Source of the DNA: Chryseobacterium gambrini
GTDB taxonomy: Bacteria; Bacteroidota; Bacteroidia; Flavobacteriales; Weeksellaceae
Reading direction: 5' to 3'
Assembly (NCBI RefSeq): GCF_900156825.1
Contig: NZ_FTOV01000001.1
Coordinates: 310,001-374,000 of the forward strand
DNA: 64,000 bases
Made by a program: the position numbers and the translations under genes
The notes under the pieces: model-generated
Database searches by the model: none
Told to the model about the DNA's origin: nothing
The model's input: only the letters and a program-made list of their open reading frames with translations
Part shown: positions 55,148-63,870 of the stretch, piece after piece
Layout of the letters: the number at the start of each line of letters is the position of its first letter
Position numbering within the stretch: the first letter of the stretch is position 1

Positions 55148-55155
55148 TACTTTTG
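55148..55155 (+). promoter_or_regulatory. -7 element of the HAD gene
   Basis: TACTTTTG fits TAnnTTTG, 35 bases before the ATG at 55191. No -33 TTG found. Confidence 0.5.
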
Positions 55156-55190
55156 TCTTATATCTTCAATGATTAAATTATTAAACTTCA

Positions 55191-55988
55191 ATGAACACCC
55201 AAAATCACCACATTAAAGCCGTCTTTTTCGATATAGACGGAACATTATTAAGCTTTAAAACAGGAAAAGTCCCCGATTCTACCCAAAATGCTCTTCAAAA
55301 GTTAAGAGAAAAAGGAATAAAAGTTATTATCGCAACAGGAAGATCCATCAATTCCTTGCATCATATTGATCATCTGAAATTTGACGGTTTCATCACCTTT
55401 AACGGATCGTATTGTGTTACAGCCTCAAACAAGCTTATTTCCAGACATACAATAGATCCTTCCGACATTAAAAGTCTGATTCATTATGCCAAAAATTTTC
55501 CGCTGAGCTATTCTTTAATGTATGAAGATAAAGTAGAAATAAACGATGCAACACCTGAAGTTGTGGGAATGTATTCTCATATCAACATTCCTGTTCCGCC
55601 GATTCATGATAAAGAAAATATTGATATTGAAAATGTAATTCAGGCAAATATTTTTCTGAAACCGGAAGCCGAATCCGAATTTATGAAAAAAGTAATGCCC
55701 AAAAGTATATCTTCGAGATGGACTCCCCTTTTTGCCGATGTAAATCCCGGAGGAATAAGCAAACAGACAGGAATCGAAAATTTCTGTAAACATTTTGATA
55801 TCGACGTTTCAGAAACGATGTCTTTCGGAGATGGAGGAAATGATATTTCTATGTTAAAATTTACAAAAATCGGCATCGCCATGGGAAATGCGAACGACAG
55901 CGTAAAAGAAGTTGCAGATTACGTAACCGAAGACGTTGATAATCATGGAATTGAAAAAGCATTAATTCATTTCGGTCTGCTGGATTAA
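55191..55988 (+). CDS. Cof-type HAD-IIB hydrolase
   Basis: A 265-residue phosphatase of the HAD superfamily. Motif I is FFDIDGTLL, motif II the threonine in IIATGRSI, motif III the lysine near KQTGIENF, motif IV FGDGGNDISML. The C2B cap lies between motifs II and III. Cof-type members dephosphorylate sugar phosphates or flavin/pyridoxal phosphates; the substrate is not evident. Confidence 0.9.
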   Translation: MNTQNHHIKAVFFDIDGTLLSFKTGKVPDSTQNALQKLREKGIKVIIATGRSINSLHHIDHLKFDGFITFNGSYCVTASNKLISRHTIDPSDIKSLIHYAKNFPLSYSLMYEDKVEINDATPEVVGMYSHINIPVPPIHDKENIDIENVIQANIFLKPEAESEFMKKVMPKSISSRWTPLFADVNPGGISKQTGIENFCKHFDIDVSETMSFGDGGNDISMLKFTKIGIAMGNANDSVKEVADYVTEDVDNHGIEKALIHFGLLD

Positions 55989-56066
55989 AAAGCTTTTATT
56001 TAAGTTTTTTACAGCCAATTATTCACTTTTCATAATTTGTGGTATATATTTTTAAGCTGTTTTTAA

Positions 56067-56291
<225 letters not shown>

Positions 56292-56311
56292 ACCGTCGTA
56301 TAAAAGAAATA

Positions 56312-56357
56312 AAAGCCGGAAACGGGAATTTTCATATTCCTGATTCCGGCTTTTTTT
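56312..56357. terminator. Terminator of the small membrane protein gene
   Basis: AAAGCCGGAA (56312-56321) pairs with TTCCGGCTTT (56344-56353), with a second inner CGGGAAT/ATTCCTG pair, then a T-run. Confidence 0.9.
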
Positions 56358-56408
56358 ATTTTGAATGAATAATTTTTACCTTAGAATTATTCATAATTTT
56401 TTTAAATA

Positions 56409-56981
56409 TTACTTAGAAGCCGGCTTTGAAGCAGTTCCTATAGCTCCCAGTTTAGACTTTACCGTTGGAGTAATATCTTCTCCTCCATCCATATAAGCAA
56501 CCTGGCTGTTTCCCTGAGAAGGCGCAATATCAAACACATAAGCCAATCCTTTTTCTTTCGCTACCGTAGCAATCATTGCGCTTACTTTTTTCTGAATCGG
56601 TGTAAATAATTCCGTCTGCTTTTTAGAAATTTCCTGTGCTGCTTTAGTTCTGGAAGTTTCAATATCTTTACCTAAAGTCTGCAATTCTGTCTGAGCTGCT
56701 GTTAATTCTTTAATTACAGTTTCTTTGTTTGCCTCACTTATCGTTTTTTCTTTATCCTGAGCCGCTTTTAATTTTGTCTGATAAGAAGTGATCATTTTTT
56801 CAATTTCACCCTGCTTTGTTTTGGTGAAAGTATCTAATGAACCTTCTGCTGTTTTAGCTTCCGGAAGATTGGTAAAAATATCATCCGAATTTACATGCCC
56901 GATTTTTTGCTGTGCGCTTACCATGTTAGACGTAAGGAAAAGTCCTGCCGCTATAGAAAATGTTGTGATAAACTTTTTCAT
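56409..56981 (-). CDS. OmpH/Skp family periplasmic chaperone
   Basis: A 190-residue exported protein with signal peptide ending SNMVSAQ, then QKIGHVNSDDIFTNLPEAKTAEG, the OmpH/Skp opening. A long Lys/Glu/Gln-rich coiled coil (about 55-120) forms the tentacle helices, followed by the terminal strand region with YVFDIAPSQGN. Skp holds unfolded outer-membrane proteins in the periplasm. It is encoded alone rather than after bamA. Confidence 0.9.
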   Translation of the reverse strand: MKKFITTFSIAAGLFLTSNMVSAQQKIGHVNSDDIFTNLPEAKTAEGSLDTFTKTKQGEIEKMITSYQTKLKAAQDKEKTISEANKETVIKELTAAQTELQTLGKDIETSRTKAAQEISKKQTELFTPIQKKVSAMIATVAKEKGLAYVFDIAPSQGNSQVAYMDGGEDITPTVKSKLGAIGTASKPASK

Positions 56982-57020
56982 CTTTATTTAAATTTTTATT
57001 TTTCGTTTTTTAAAATTCAG

Positions 57021-57028
57021 CAAATATA
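57021..57028 (-). promoter_or_regulatory. -7 element of the OmpH gene
   Basis: Minus-strand TATATTTG fits TAnnTTTG about 39 bases before the start codon. Confidence 0.6.
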
Positions 57029-57094
57029 ATAAATATAACTATATTGGTAGTGATATTTAAAATAAAGTTACATGAATTTCCATCATGGTAAATA

Positions 57095-57123
57095 ACAAAA
57101 CCTCCCGAAAAGAGAGGTTTTGT
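57095..57123 (-). terminator. Terminator of the aldo/keto reductase gene
   Basis: ACAAAACCTC (57095-57104) pairs with GAGGTTTTGT (57114-57123); minus-strand T-rich tail. Confidence 0.8.
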
Positions 57124-57148
57124 ATAGGATAAATTGATGAAGTCTGTA

Positions 57149-58138
57149 TTAATTCGGGATCTGTGCTTTTTCGTAAACTAACCCTTCCGATTGCAATTCT
57201 TTCCAGAAATCCGAAGGAATTTGTTTATGCAGAGCTTTTACATTATCTTCCACCTGCTCCGGTTTGCTCGCTCCGGGAATGATGGATGCAAATTCATCGG
57301 CTGCCAAAACAAACTGCAACGCGGCGTGGGTAATGTTGGTATTGTATCTTCTGGCAATTTCATCAATCTTTTCACGTTTTTCTTTCATTCCTTTCGGGAT
57401 AACATCCTTATAGTTGTAACGATCTCTCCCATTGATAAAACCTGAATTATAACCTGCGCCGGAAACCAGCTTTACTCCGGCTTTTCTTACTGCAGGAAGC
57501 AATCGGTCGACTGCATCTTCATGTTCCAGAATAGAATATTGCGTTGCCGAAAGACAAATATCCGGATCTGCAGAATCCAGACAGTCTAAAATCGGCTCAA
57601 TTTTATTCACGCCCATTCCCCATGCTTTAATAACGCCCTGATCTCTCAGTTCCGATAAAACTTTAAACGCTCCTTCTCTTGCCTGTTTCAAAAAATACGG
57701 ATAGCGGTCTCCTACCTGATCTTCAGACAAATCATGCACGTAAACAATATCAATATGGCTCAGACGTGTTCTTTCAAGGCTTTCTTCAATAGATCTTTTA
57801 ATGGCATCTGCCGTGTAATTATGTTCAAAATCATAATGTAAAGGTGCTTTCCACATGGTTGGCGGAACTTCATCTTCCGGAACTTCCACAAATAAACGCC
57901 CGACTTTGGTAGACAGTACAAACTCATCCCTGTTTTGCCCGTGAAGAAAATTCCCGAATCGTCTTTCACTTTTTGTTAGTCCGTACCACGGCGACGTATC
58001 GTAATATCGTATGCCGAGATCCCATGCTTTCTGTAAAACTTCATAAGATTCGCCGTCTGTTAATTTATCAAAGGCTGTTCCGATGGCTACTCCACCTAAT
58101 CCGAGTCTGTGTTTTTCATTTAAAACATCTGCTTTCAT
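57149..58138 (-). CDS. Aldo/keto reductase
   Basis: A 329-residue NADPH-dependent oxidoreductase of the (beta/alpha)8 AKR fold. The catalytic tetrad residues appear as Asp and Tyr in YYDTSPWYGLTKSE, Lys in VLSTKVG and His in DIVYVHDLSED; ASIIPGASKPEQVEDNV holds the NADPH-phosphate loop. The layout resembles fucose dehydrogenase/pyridoxal 4-dehydrogenase-like AKRs; substrate unknown. Confidence 0.9.
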   Translation of the reverse strand: MKADVLNEKHRLGLGGVAIGTAFDKLTDGESYEVLQKAWDLGIRYYDTSPWYGLTKSERRFGNFLHGQNRDEFVLSTKVGRLFVEVPEDEVPPTMWKAPLHYDFEHNYTADAIKRSIEESLERTRLSHIDIVYVHDLSEDQVGDRYPYFLKQAREGAFKVLSELRDQGVIKAWGMGVNKIEPILDCLDSADPDICLSATQYSILEHEDAVDRLLPAVRKAGVKLVSGAGYNSGFINGRDRYNYKDVIPKGMKEKREKIDEIARRYNTNITHAALQFVLAADEFASIIPGASKPEQVEDNVKALHKQIPSDFWKELQSEGLVYEKAQIPN

Positions 58139-58289
58139 ATGGTAATATTTAAAAATTTGGTTGCTCTAAAGGATACAAACATCGTGCAGATAATTTTTAA
58201 TCATAAACCTTTATGTCTAAATAATTGAAACCGCCTATTTGGCTTTATTATTGAATAAAATACGGTACCATTTTCAATCACACATACAT

Positions 58290-59567
58290 ATGAAAAAGCA
58301 CATCGTAATCGTAGGAGGAGGTTTTGCAGGAATTAATCTTATAAAATCTTTGGTTAATGACAAAAGATTCAGAATTACTTTAGTCGATAAAAACAATTAT
58401 CACTTTTTTCCGCCACTTATTTATCAGGTTGCCACATCGTTTATTGAGGCTTCAAACATCAGTTATCCCTTCAGAAAGCTGCTTTCCAATTATAAAAATG
58501 TAAATTTCCACATGGGAAATCTTGTAAAAGCAGATCATGAAAATAATATCCTTGAAACCGACACGGGAAATCTTCATTATGATTATCTGGTTCTTGCATT
58601 AGGAACGGAATCCAATTTTTTCGGAATGGAAAATGTGAAAAAATGTTCTATCCCCATGAAAACCATTGATGAAGCACTTTATTTGAGAAATTATATGCTT
58701 TTAACGCTTGAAGAAGCGGCAAGAAATAAAAACATCAAAGAAGCACAGAAACTCCAGAATATCGTGATTGCGGGAGGCGGACCAACCGGAGTGGAACTTG
58801 CGGGAATGATCTCGGAAATGGGAAGTTATATCGCACAGAAAGAATATCCTGAAATAAAATTCGGGCTTTCGAATATTTATTTAATTGATGCATTGCCGAC
58901 TTTACTTTCGCCGATGAGCAAAATGGCTCAGGAAGCCGCTTATGATCAGCTTAAAAAATTAGGCGTAAAAATTATTTTAAATACAGCCGTAAAAGATTAT
59001 GCTGACGGAAAAGTAATTTTAGGAGACGGAAAAACCATTGAAACAGAAACCCTGATCTGGACTTCCGGCGTGATTGGAAGAGAAGTTCCGGGAATTCCGG
59101 AAGAAAGCATAGGTAAAGGACGCAGAATACTGGTGGATGCTTATAACAAAGTTCAGGGAACAAAAAATGTTTATGCATTGGGAGATATTGCACTGCAGCT
59201 TTCAGATGAAAACTTTCCGAAAGGTCATCCGCAACTGGCTCAGGTTGCCATTCAGCATGCAAAAAATTTAGGCAAGAATTTTAAAAGAATTGAAGAGGAA
59301 AAAGTTCAGATTCCTTTTGCTTATAATGATAAAGGAAGCATGGCAATTATCTCAAAATTCAATGCCGTTGTAGATCTTCCCAAGTTTTCCTACAAAGGTT
59401 TTATTGCGTGGTTAACGTGGCTTTTTATTCATATTATTCCGCTGATAAGTTTTGGAAGCAAGGTAAGACTGGCGTTCAACTGGTTAAGATTATTTATTAC
59501 CAATAATCCTTCAATCCGACTTATTTTAAGACCTAAAAAAGAGAACGCATTCCACACCGAATTTTAA
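58290..59567 (+). CDS. NADH dehydrogenase-like FAD oxidoreductase (NDH-2 type)
   Basis: A 425-residue membrane-bound flavoprotein. The FAD site is HIVIVGGGFAGINLI at the N terminus; the NADH site is NIVIAGGGPTGVELAGMISEM near residue 155; VYALGDIA holds the second FAD motif. The C-terminal AWLTWLFIHIIPLISFGSKVRLAFNWLRLFI is the amphipathic membrane anchor of type II NADH dehydrogenases. It should move electrons from NADH to the quinone pool without pumping protons. Start at the ATG at 58290; the upstream open frame is leader. Confidence 0.92.
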   Translation: MKKHIVIVGGGFAGINLIKSLVNDKRFRITLVDKNNYHFFPPLIYQVATSFIEASNISYPFRKLLSNYKNVNFHMGNLVKADHENNILETDTGNLHYDYLVLALGTESNFFGMENVKKCSIPMKTIDEALYLRNYMLLTLEEAARNKNIKEAQKLQNIVIAGGGPTGVELAGMISEMGSYIAQKEYPEIKFGLSNIYLIDALPTLLSPMSKMAQEAAYDQLKKLGVKIILNTAVKDYADGKVILGDGKTIETETLIWTSGVIGREVPGIPEESIGKGRRILVDAYNKVQGTKNVYALGDIALQLSDENFPKGHPQLAQVAIQHAKNLGKNFKRIEEEKVQIPFAYNDKGSMAIISKFNAVVDLPKFSYKGFIAWLTWLFIHIIPLISFGSKVRLAFNWLRLFITNNPSIRLILRPKKENAFHTEF

Positions 59568-59634
59568 ATTTCATGATATATTTCATAAATTTACAGAACT
59601 GTAACAATTCGGTTATGGTTTAAAATTCCCAAAA

Positions 59635-61479
59635 GTGAATATTCATAATAAGAAAAAGTTTCTGAGCTTTCTGAAGTTCAAGAGAGACTTTCAGAAGTAT
59701 GGACTTGAAAAAGCGCGCAGTTACGAACTCATCTTACATTGGCTCAATAACAGACTCAGCCGGAATCAGTTTCTGGTTTTATCGGGGATTATTGTCGGTT
59801 GTTCAGCGGGTTTGGCAGGAGTAATTCTTAAAACTCTTGTTCACAATATTCATCATTTTATTACAACGAAAGTTCATTTTGAATACCAGATTCTGTTTTA
59901 TATCATTTTTCCGTTTCTGGGAATTGTTTTAACAACGAGTATTGTTTTAACGATATTTAAAGGACAGGACAGAAAAGGGATCGGCGCAATTTTATATGAA
60001 ATTGCACAGAATTCGAGCATTGTTTCTTCCGTGAAAATGTATTCGCAGATTGTACAGAGTGCCGTTACAGTAGGACTCGGCGGTTCCGCAGGTCTTGAGA
60101 GCCCTATTGCAGTAACCGGAGCAGCCATCGGTTCTAATTTTGCGCAGACGTACCGCCTCAGTTACAAAGAAAGAACTCTTCTGTTGGCTGCAGGAGCAAC
60201 TGCCGGAATTGCATCCGCTTTTAATGCCCCGATTGCCGGAATTATGTTCGCTTTTGAAATTCTTTTAACGGGAGTTGTATTCACAGACTTTATTCCTTTG
60301 GTTGTGGCGGCGGTTTGCGGAAGTTTGTTATCCAGAATTCTGCTGCAGGAAGATGTTCTTTTCAGATTTTATACCCGGGAAGCTTTTAATTATAAAAATG
60401 TTCCATATTATCTTATTTTAGGAATTGTTACAGGTCTGTACGCGAGATATTTTGTGGTGATTTCCCAAAAAGTTGAACATTTTATAAAAGGGCTAAAAAT
60501 GTCGCGGCTTAGAAAAGCAATGTTTGGCGGAGCGGTTTTGTCGCTGCTTTGCGTTCTTTTTCCGCCTTTGTTTGGGGAAGGTTATGATACGGTAAAAGCT
60601 TTTACCAATGGAAATACCCACAATATTATCCAGAATAGTTTTTTCAGATATTTTGAAATAAAAGATTTTACGATTATTATTTTCTTAATTCTGGTTTTAT
60701 TACTGAAAGCTTTTGCTACTTCTTTCACCATTTTCAGTGGAGGAAACGGAGGAAATTTTGCACCCTCGCTTTTTGCGGGCGGAACAGTAGGATATCTTTT
60801 TGCTGTTGTTTGTCAGCAGATCGGTTTTACGGATGTTCCTGTAACGAATCTTGTTCTGGTAGGAATGGCAGGTGCAATGAGCGGTGTGATGTATGCTCCT
60901 TTAACGGCTATTTTCCTTATCGCGGAATCCAGTTTTGGGTATGATCTTTTTATTCCTTTGATGATTGTTTCCATCATTTCTTATCTCATTGCGAAGTGGT
61001 TCTCTCCTATTTCTCCGGAGCTGAAATCTTTAGCCGATCAGGGAAAAATATTCACCAATAAACATGATAAAAATATTCTTTTTTCTTTAAAAACAGAAGA
61101 ATTCATCGATAGATATTCTCAGGCGATTGATGAAAATGCTCCTATAACTGAATTATTTGAACTGGTAAAAAACGGCAATAAAAATATTTTTGCCGTTGTA
61201 AATGAGGAAAAAGTTTTAAGAGGAATTTTAACGCTGGATGATATCAGACCTTATTTATTTGCCAATAATGAAGTCTCGGTGACTCTCATTCAGATGATGA
61301 AAGCTCCTCCTGCCATTATTCACCCAGAAGATCAGCCTCTGGATATTCTTCAGACCTTTGATGACACCGGAGTCTGGAATTTGCCTGTGGTGGATCCAAA
61401 CAACAGGTTTATCGGATTTATTTCCAAATCGACAATACTGATGAGCTACAGACAGCTTTTAAAGGAATATTCTGAGTAA
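59635..61479 (+). CDS. ClC family chloride channel/antiporter with C-terminal CBS pair
   Basis: A 614-residue protein starting with GTG. The ClC core (about 55-450) has GSAGLESPIAVTGAAIG at the position of the GKEGP glutamate gate, GGNGGNFAPSLFAGGTVG and GAMSGVMYAPLTAIF. A CBS pair fills about 470-610 (LRGILTLDDIRPYLF, NRFIGFISKSTI). The gating Glu is kept, so proton-coupled chloride exchange is plausible. It begins 67 bases after NDH-2. Confidence 0.92.
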   Translation: MNIHNKKKFLSFLKFKRDFQKYGLEKARSYELILHWLNNRLSRNQFLVLSGIIVGCSAGLAGVILKTLVHNIHHFITTKVHFEYQILFYIIFPFLGIVLTTSIVLTIFKGQDRKGIGAILYEIAQNSSIVSSVKMYSQIVQSAVTVGLGGSAGLESPIAVTGAAIGSNFAQTYRLSYKERTLLLAAGATAGIASAFNAPIAGIMFAFEILLTGVVFTDFIPLVVAAVCGSLLSRILLQEDVLFRFYTREAFNYKNVPYYLILGIVTGLYARYFVVISQKVEHFIKGLKMSRLRKAMFGGAVLSLLCVLFPPLFGEGYDTVKAFTNGNTHNIIQNSFFRYFEIKDFTIIIFLILVLLLKAFATSFTIFSGGNGGNFAPSLFAGGTVGYLFAVVCQQIGFTDVPVTNLVLVGMAGAMSGVMYAPLTAIFLIAESSFGYDLFIPLMIVSIISYLIAKWFSPISPELKSLADQGKIFTNKHDKNILFSLKTEEFIDRYSQAIDENAPITELFELVKNGNKNIFAVVNEEKVLRGILTLDDIRPYLFANNEVSVTLIQMMKAPPAIIHPEDQPLDILQTFDDTGVWNLPVVDPNNRFIGFISKSTILMSYRQLLKEYSE

Positions 61480-61523
61480 TCTTTGTTCAGATTGAATTAA
61501 ATTTCTCACCATTATATAAACAA

Positions 61524-61547
61524 AAAGACCGGCGAAAGCCGGTCTTT
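61524..61547. terminator. Bidirectional terminator with GAAA loop
   Basis: AAAGACCGGC (61524-61533), GAAA, GCCGGTCTTT (61538-61547), between convergent clc and anti-sigma genes. Confidence 0.92.
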
Positions 61548-61570
61548 ATATTGTTTGAATTGTTTACTTA

Positions 61571-62380
61571 TTAAATCTCTCCCATTACATACATATTCTC
61601 CATGGTAGGAACCGGACTTCCGCCCTTTTTTTCGAGTGTAATGGCAAAAGCCTGAGCATTTGGAATGTTGGCAAGCGCAATTTTGCTGTCTTTTTCTTCC
61701 GTATACATCCCTGCATCTACAGGTTTTCCGTCTGCAATAGCCCAAAGCTGATACTGCATTCCTTCCGGAGCTTTTGGTAAACTTTCGGCGTCAAGATAAA
61801 CATCCTTGGTTTTCGTATCCCAGAAAACCATTGCTTTGGAATCTGTGTGCTTTTCGACTCCTTTCAGTTTTACCATTTTCATATCAGGATTGGAAATCAT
61901 TTCCATTTTCTGATTTATTCTCTGCATCGCAAGATTCTGAGCGTTCTTCTCAGTCTCCATTTTCGCGATTGTTTCTTTTGTTTCTTTCTGGCTGTTCATC
62001 CAGAAAACATTTCCGCCCACGCTTACCAGAAGCAGAACAGATGCGGCAACCGCAAAAACCTTCCAGTTATTACTTCCCTGAATTCTTATTTCTTCCTGTG
62101 GTTTTGCTGCAGGAATATCCGCAGAAAATACAGGCTTTTCCTCTTCAGCAGTCTGTTCCTGCTGAATTTTGTTCCAAATCTTTGATTTTAAATCTGCCGG
62201 AGGTGCTACCGCCTGTGCCGTTGCAAGATCTTCCAGTGTTTTCTGTGCCTCTTCAAAAGCAGTTTTTACTTCTGCATTGTTTTTCATCACACACTCCAAA
62301 ATACCCGCCTCCTCTGGAGAAGCAAGACCTAGAATATAAGATTCTATGATTCCGGATGATATGTATTCTTTAGTGTTCAA
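61571..62380 (-). CDS. RskA-type anti-sigma factor
   Basis: A 269-residue single-span membrane protein starting with TTG one base after the sigma stop. The N-terminal domain (YISSGIIESYILGLASPEEAGILECVMKNNAEVKTAFEE) binds the sigma factor; the membrane helix is NWKVFAVAASVLLLVSVGGNVFWM (about residue 105-128); the periplasmic RskA domain is MVFWDTKTKDVYLDAESLPKAPEGMQYQLWAIADGKPVDAGMY. It should hold the sigma factor at the membrane until a signal, as in mycobacterial RskA. Confidence 0.9.
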   Translation of the reverse strand: MNTKEYISSGIIESYILGLASPEEAGILECVMKNNAEVKTAFEEAQKTLEDLATAQAVAPPADLKSKIWNKIQQEQTAEEEKPVFSADIPAAKPQEEIRIQGSNNWKVFAVAASVLLLVSVGGNVFWMNSQKETKETIAKMETEKNAQNLAMQRINQKMEMISNPDMKMVKLKGVEKHTDSKAMVFWDTKTKDVYLDAESLPKAPEGMQYQLWAIADGKPVDAGMYTEEKDSKIALANIPNAQAFAITLEKKGGSPVPTMENMYVMGEI

Positions 62381-62381
62381 T

Positions 62382-62930
62382 TTATTGATAATCTTTTAGC
62401 AAATCTTTTAGTTTCATAAGTGCATTCCTCATTTTAGTTTTAACCGTTCCCAGCGGTATCTTCAGTTTTTCGGATATTTCACTTTGTGTATATCCCTGAT
62501 AATACGCGAGATCGATAAGTTCCTTTTTGTCAGTCTCCAGACTTTCAAGCACATTGGCAAACCCGATATAATCGGAAGAATCATTAGTCGTTGAAAGCTC
62601 TGCAGAATCATATACGAAATCTGGAAGCGATTGGTTTTTTAGTTGGTTCTGAAAACCTTTTGATTTTAAATAGTCGATCGCCGTATTCCTTGCAATATTA
62701 ATCATCCAGGTGTAAAACCTACCTTTAGAAGCATCGTATTGGTGGATAGAATTCCATATTTTAACAAAAACGTCCTGAATAATCTCTTCTGTATATTCCT
62801 TGGACTGAACAATTCGAAGAATCACCCCGTACAATGCACCGGAATAGTGATCATACAGATGATGAAAACCTGTCTCGTTTTTTTCTTTCAGTAAAACGAT
62901 TAGCTGCTCTTCAGAATACTTTGTTTTAAT
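62382..62930 (-). CDS. ECF RNA polymerase sigma factor, probably starting with ATT
   Basis: A 182-residue group IV sigma factor. Region 2 runs from SEEQLIVLLKEKNETGFHHLYDHYSGALYGVILRIVQSKEYTEEIIQDVFVKIW to DYLKSK; region 4 has ELIDLAYYQGYTQSEISEKLKIPLGTVKTKMRNALMKL. Starting at the first standard codon (TTG at 62834) would remove the first region 2 helix. The frame is open back to 62949, with no ATG, GTG or TTG; the ATT at 62930 is the only start-like codon, and it sits 20 bases after a good promoter. It is co-transcribed with the anti-sigma gene. Confidence 0.82.
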   Translation of the reverse strand: MKTKYSEEQLIVLLKEKNETGFHHLYDHYSGALYGVILRIVQSKEYTEEIIQDVFVKIWNSIHQYDASKGRFYTWMINIARNTAIDYLKSKGFQNQLKNQSLPDFVYDSAELSTTNDSSDYIGFANVLESLETDKKELIDLAYYQGYTQSEISEKLKIPLGTVKTKMRNALMKLKDLLKDYQ

Positions 62931-62949
62931 AGTGAATAATTTTCACCTC

Positions 62950-62980
62950 AAAAATAACAATAATATTAATGATAACCAAA
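62950..62980 (-). promoter_or_regulatory. Promoter of the sigma/anti-sigma operon
   Basis: Minus-strand TTG (62980-62978) and TATTTTTG (62957-62950), 20 bases apart, fit the housekeeping consensus. Transcription should start near 62943. Confidence 0.75.
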
Positions 62981-63196
62981 TTTTAAAAATGTTTTTAAAT
63001 CTTTAGCAAATCCTGTTATATGTTAACAGATTAGTAAGGATAGTAAAGAAATTTAAAATAAAAACAAAATTTAATATCCTGTTTTTCAATTACTTGTGAT
63101 TTTTATTCAATTTTTTAAATCCAAAATAAAACCGAGTTCGTAAATGATTTTAACAACAGACAAATCAAATAATTTATCATTAAAAATCAAAAAGAA

Positions 63197-63766
63197 ATGA
63201 ATACTAGATCAAAAATCGCAGTTTTAGGAATGGTAGCCTTATCATTCGCTTTCAGCGGAAACGCTACAGCACAGACAATGAAGGAAAAAACAGTAATGGT
63301 AGGCGGAGCGCCGATGTATCCTTCTAAAAACATTATTGAGAACGCAGTAAATTCTAAAGATCACAAAACATTGGTAGCTGCTGTAAAAGCTGCAGGTCTT
63401 GTAGAAACTTTACAGGGAGCAGGTCCGTTCACCGTTTTCGCACCAACAGATGCAGCATTTGCTAAACTTCCGAAAGGAACGGTAGAAAATCTTGTAAAGC
63501 CTGAAAATAAAGAAATGCTTACAAAAATTCTTACGTACCATGTTTTACCGGGAAGATACAGTTCTCAGCAGGTTTGGGCAGCGGTAAAAGCAGGAAACGG
63601 AAAAGCAATGATGAAAACAGTGGAAGGTGAAGAACTTACTTTCTGGGCAAAAGGTAAAAACCTTTATGTAAGAGACGCAAAAGGAAACGATGCAAAAGTA
63701 ACCATTGCAGACGTTAACCAGTCTAACGGTGTAATTCATGTTATAGATACGGTATTAATGCCATAA
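63197..63766 (+). CDS. Exported fasciclin-domain protein
   Basis: A 189-residue exported protein with signal peptide ([27 protein letters not shown]). The mature part is one fasciclin (FAS1) domain: [56 protein letters not shown], then [13 protein letters not shown] and the C-terminal [18 protein letters not shown] ...[14 protein letters not shown]1 domains mediate adhesion or small-molecule binding. It is divergent from the sigma/anti-sigma operon and is followed by a terminator. Confidence 0.93.
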   Translation: MNTRSKIAVLGMVALSFAFSGNATAQTMKEKTVMVGGAPMYPSKNIIENAVNSKDHKTLVAAVKAAGLVETLQGAGPFTVFAPTDAAFAKLPKGTVENLVKPENKEMLTKILTYHVLPGRYSSQQVWAAVKAGNGKAMMKTVEGEELTFWAKGKNLYVRDAKGNDAKVTIADVNQSNGVIHVIDTVLMP

Positions 63767-63783
63767 TAATTTTTAAGTGTGAG

Positions 63784-63812
63784 AAACAGCATAATATTTA
63801 TGCTGTTTTCTT
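63784..63812 (+). terminator. Terminator of the fasciclin gene
   Basis: AAACAGCATAA (63784-63794) pairs with TTATGCTGTTT (63798-63808), loop TAT, T-rich tail. Confidence 0.82.
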
Positions 63813-63870
63813 TCAACCTTATCTAAAAACACATTAAAATATATAAACCTCTACACTAAAAAATAATATT

